Assembly: GCA_963826475.1 (NCBI GenBank) | Contig: CAWGXC010000003.1 | Span: 310,001 to 374,000 of the forward strand | Source: RHKX01 sp963826475 | GTDB taxonomy: Bacteria > Actinomycetota > Thermoleophilia > Solirubrobacterales > 70-9 | DNA: 64,000 bases | Direction: 5' to 3' | Part shown: positions 62,094 through 64,000 of the stretch, in pieces | How the letters are laid out: each line of letters starts with the position of its first letter | Numbering within the stretch: position 1 is the first letter of the stretch | Translations under genes and position numbers: made by a program | Notes under the pieces: model-generated | The model's database searches: none | What the model was told of the DNA's origin: nothing | What the model saw: only the letters and a program-made list of their open reading frames with translations

Positions 62094-62782
62094 TCCTCGG
62101 CTTCGATACGTCGACGGCCGACACGGCCGTGTCGGTCGTCGGCGGGGGAGAGCCGATCGAGAGCATCCGGGGGCCCGAGCCCGGAGGGCGCCCGGCTCAC
62201 GCGACGGCGCTGCTGCCCGCAATCGAGGATGCGGTTGGATCGGCCGGTGGATGGCGGGCGATCGATCTCATCGTCGTCGGGGTCGGGCCCGGTTCGTTCA
62301 CGGGCCTGCGGATCGGCGTCTCGACGGCTCGTGCACTCGCGCAGGCACGTGCCCTTCCGCTCGTCGGGGTCGGCTCGCTCGGCGCGCTCGCCGCCGCCCT
62401 CGGTGAGCTGCCCGCGGCGGAGGGCCGCAGCCGGTTGGCGGTCATCGACGCGAGGAGGGGAGAGGTCTTCGCGGCTCTCGACACGGGCTCCGGGCTGGGC
62501 GAGCCGGTCGTCTGTCATCCGGCGGAGCTCGCCGGTTCACTCGGTTCAGAGGCGCTCACCGGGGCTCTGGCGGCCGGCGACGGCTCGCTACGATTCCGCT
62601 CCGAGATCGAGGCCGCCGGGATCGAGGTTCTCCCAGACAGCGACCCTGCGCATCGACTCTCGGCTCGGTGCTTGTGCCTGCTCGGCGCCGAGAGGGCGAT
62701 TGGTGATCGAGAGCAGGTCCGGCCGATGTACCTGAGACGACCCGATGCGGAGCGATGGCTTGAGCGAGATGGCCGCAACTGA
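62090..62782 (+). CDS. tsaB: tRNA threonylcarbamoyladenosine biosynthesis protein TsaB
   Basis: ASKHA-fold partner of TsaD in t6A formation. The 230-residue protein has ILGFDTSTADTAVSV (phosphate 1 loop), HATALLPAIEDAVG, VGVGPGSFTGLRIGVSTARALAQ and VIDARRGEVFAAL. Starts at GTG 62090 (GTGA with the tsaE stop); earlier GTG codons at 62081 and 62084 are in frame but give a poor N-terminus. The 3' end overlaps rimI. Confidence 0.93.
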   Translation: MILGFDTSTADTAVSVVGGGEPIESIRGPEPGGRPAHATALLPAIEDAVGSAGGWRAIDLIVVGVGPGSFTGLRIGVSTARALAQARALPLVGVGSLGALAAALGELPAAEGRSRLAVIDARRGEVFAALDTGSGLGEPVVCHPAELAGSLGSEALTGALAAGDGSLRFRSEIEAAGIEVLPDSDPAHRLSARCLCLLGAERAIGDREQVRPMYLRRPDAERWLERDGRN

Positions 62783-63242
62783 GCTTTCACAGGCCGCCGA
62801 GTCCGTGCGCGTACGCCGACTCACGTATGGGGACCTGCCCGGTGTCCTCTCGATCGAGCGGCGTTCGTTCCCGGCGCCGTGGTCGCTTGCGATGTTCGTG
62901 CTCGAGCTCTCCAAGCCGTCGGGCGTCTGCCTCGCGGCGTCGACGGACGCAGGTCTTGCCGGCTTCCTGGTCTGTTCCCGCTACGCCGACGTCTGGCATC
63001 TGATGAACGTCGCCGTCGATCCTGACTGCCGCCGCCAGGGCATCGCCGGGCTGATGATCGATGGGATGCTCGATCAGGCCGGGCGCGACGGTCGCTACAC
63101 GCTCGAGGTGCGCGTCTCCAACCACGGCGCGATCGAGATGTACGAGCGAATCGGCTTCAAGCGCGCGGGTCGCCGTCGCCGTTACTACTCCGACAACGGA
63201 GAAGACGCTCTGATCATGTGGCTCGGCGAGCCGGCCTTCTAG
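62769..63242 (+). CDS. rimI: Ribosomal protein S18 alanine N-acetyltransferase
   Basis: Acetylates the N-terminal alanine of S18. The 157-residue GNAT protein has VRVRRLTYGDLPGVLSIERRSFPAPWS, the acetyl-CoA loop DPDCRRQGIAGLMIDGML, EVRVSNHGAIEMYERIGFKRAGRRRRYYSDN, and the terminal EDALIMWL, matching RimI well. The order tsaB-rimI-tsaD is standard. I start at ATG 62769, overlapping tsaB by 14 bases; the frame is open to 62745. Its stop codon sits in a hairpin loop with the tsaD Shine-Dalgarno sequence. Confidence 0.93.
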   Translation: MAATELSQAAESVRVRRLTYGDLPGVLSIERRSFPAPWSLAMFVLELSKPSGVCLAASTDAGLAGFLVCSRYADVWHLMNVAVDPDCRRQGIAGLMIDGMLDQAGRDGRYTLEVRVSNHGAIEMYERIGFKRAGRRRRYYSDNGEDALIMWLGEPAF

Positions 63243-63256
63243 GAGAGGCGCCGGCT
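63229..63256 (+). promoter_or_regulatory. Hairpin with the tsaD Shine-Dalgarno sequence in its loop
   Basis: AGCCGGC (63229-63235) and GCCGGCT (63250-63256) form a perfect 7-base stem; the 14-base loop contains the rimI stop codon and AGGAG. The stem ends 1 base before the tsaD start, so folding could affect initiation. Confidence 0.4.
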
Positions 63257-63257
63257 T

Positions 63258-64000
63258 GTGATCCTCGCCATCGAGACCTCCTGCGATGACACCTGCGCGG
63301 CCGTCCTCGACGGGGCTCACGTGCTCAGCAGCATCGTCTCCTCTCAGGCTGCGATTCACGCCGGCTTCGGCGGGATCGTTCCCGAGGTCGCCTCGCGGCA
63401 CCATCTCGAACTCGTCAACCCGGTGATCGAGGCGGCGCTCGCGGAGGCGGGCTGCGAGCTCGAGGAGGTCGAGGCGATCGCTGTGACGACTCACCCGGGC
63501 CTGATCGGCGCGCTGCTCGTCGGGGTCAGCTCCGCCAAGGCGCTGGCCGCGGCGACCGGCAAACCCCTGATCGGCGTCGACCACCTCCACGGGCACGTCG
63601 CGGCGTCCTTCCTCGAGCCGGACCCGATCGAGCCGCCGTTCCTCTCGCTGATCGCGAGTGGAGGCCACACGCAGCTCGCGGCCGTACATGACCACTCCAC
63701 TTACGAGGTCATCGGCCAGACGCTCGACGACGCCGCCGGCGAGGCGCTCGACAAAGCCGCGCGCGTGCTCGAGCTCGGATATCCCGGCGGCCCCGCGATC
63801 GAGCGGGAGGCCCTCAACGGAGACCCCGGCTCCTTCGAGTTCCCGGTCGCGATGAGCCGCCGGCCCGGCTTCGACTTCAGCTTCAGCGGCCTGAAGACGT
63901 CGCTCGTCTACGCCGTCCGCGCTCTCGACCCCGGGGAGTTGGCCGATCGGCGCGCCGATCTCGCTGCGAGCTTCCAGGCCGCGGTCGTCTCCCAGCTCAT
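63258..64000 (+). CDS. tsaD: tRNA threonylcarbamoyladenosine transferase TsaD (5' part)
   Basis: Catalytic subunit that transfers threonylcarbamoyl to A37 of tRNA. About 247 residues are visible before the window end, so it is truncated by the window and not by mutation. It opens ILAIETSCDDTCAAVLDG, has GGIVPEVASRHHLELVNPV, TTHPGLIGALLVGVSSAKALA, the metal-binding HLHGHVAAS, SLIASGGHTQL and DDAAGEALDKAARVLELGYPGG with FSFSGLKTSL. The start is GTG 63258, with AGGAG at 63241 in a loop. Confidence 0.95.
   Translation, partial: MILAIETSCDDTCAAVLDGAHVLSSIVSSQAAIHAGFGGIVPEVASRHHLELVNPVIEAALAEAGCELEEVEAIAVTTHPGLIGALLVGVSSAKALAAATGKPLIGVDHLHGHVAASFLEPDPIEPPFLSLIASGGHTQLAAVHDHSTYEVIGQTLDDAAGEALDKAARVLELGYPGGPAIEREALNGDPGSFEFPVAMSRRPGFDFSFSGLKTSLVYAVRALDPGELADRRADLAASFQAAVVSQL

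Overview
The window is a high-GC, gene-dense bacterial chromosome segment of core metabolism and housekeeping genes. It has many GTG/TTG starts, ATGA/GTGA stop-start overlaps and very short intergenic gaps. Gene content (HisIE next to TrpE, unfused TrpE and TrpG, a DUF2520 protein beside PanC/PanB, a PolA whose proofreading site looks lost, ECF sigma with a membrane tail, DivIVA-like coiled coil) points to Actinomycetota. A deep lineage such as Thermoleophilia/Solirubrobacterales is my best guess, inferred from memory of such genomes and not proven. I saw no rRNA, tRNA, CRISPR array, prophage or insertion sequence.

Layout. 1-7420: a stress and translation block (hrcA 3' end, dnaJ, prmA, membrane protein, murI, yqeY, phoH, ybeY, GNAT, era). 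7484-8821: secreted alpha/beta hydrolase. 8919-13982: amine-catabolism cluster (APC permease, glutamine-synthetase-like ligase, glutamine-amidotransferase-like hydrolase, aldehyde dehydrogenase), then a TfoX-like protein. 14598-16762: HNH/DUF222 protein coupled to an SDR. 16820-26683: hisIE and the complete tryptophan pathway trpEGDC...FBA, split by a secreted protein and an HtrA protease. 26695-33294: a 58-aa membrane peptide, LuxR regulator, phosphofructokinase, DCC protein plus orphan substrate-binding lipoprotein, and a malic enzyme-epimerase-VOC operon. 33366-36096: SDR and two exported proteins. 36097-38745: polA. 38860-41980: a LiaFSR-like envelope-stress operon. 42024-43292: an ECF sigma factor carrying a transmembrane helix and a disordered tail. 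43403-48283: small transporter, FAD oxidoreductase, rpsA, coaE, lytic transglycosylase, DoxX-like protein. 48317-54664: uvrB, a hendecad coiled-coil DivIVA-like protein, uvrA. 54675-57962: a LysM/VanY wall peptidase flanked by two related unknown proteins, a small membrane peptide, an acyltransferase and a lipoprotein. 57966-60560: pantothenate genes on the minus strand. 60713-64000: FmdB zinc ribbon, family 4 uracil-DNA glycosylase, and the t6A operon tsaE-tsaB-rimI-tsaD (cut by the window end).

The most striking regulatory pattern is that about twenty genes carry a TAnnnT -10-like hexamer only 6-9 bases before the start codon and lack a Shine-Dalgarno sequence, which implies widespread leaderless transcripts. 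This pattern also decides several start codons. The less expected protein-level features are the sigma-factor/membrane fusion, the nine-unit 11-residue coiled coil between uvrB and uvrA, two tiny membrane peptides, and a probable LexA box at uvrA.
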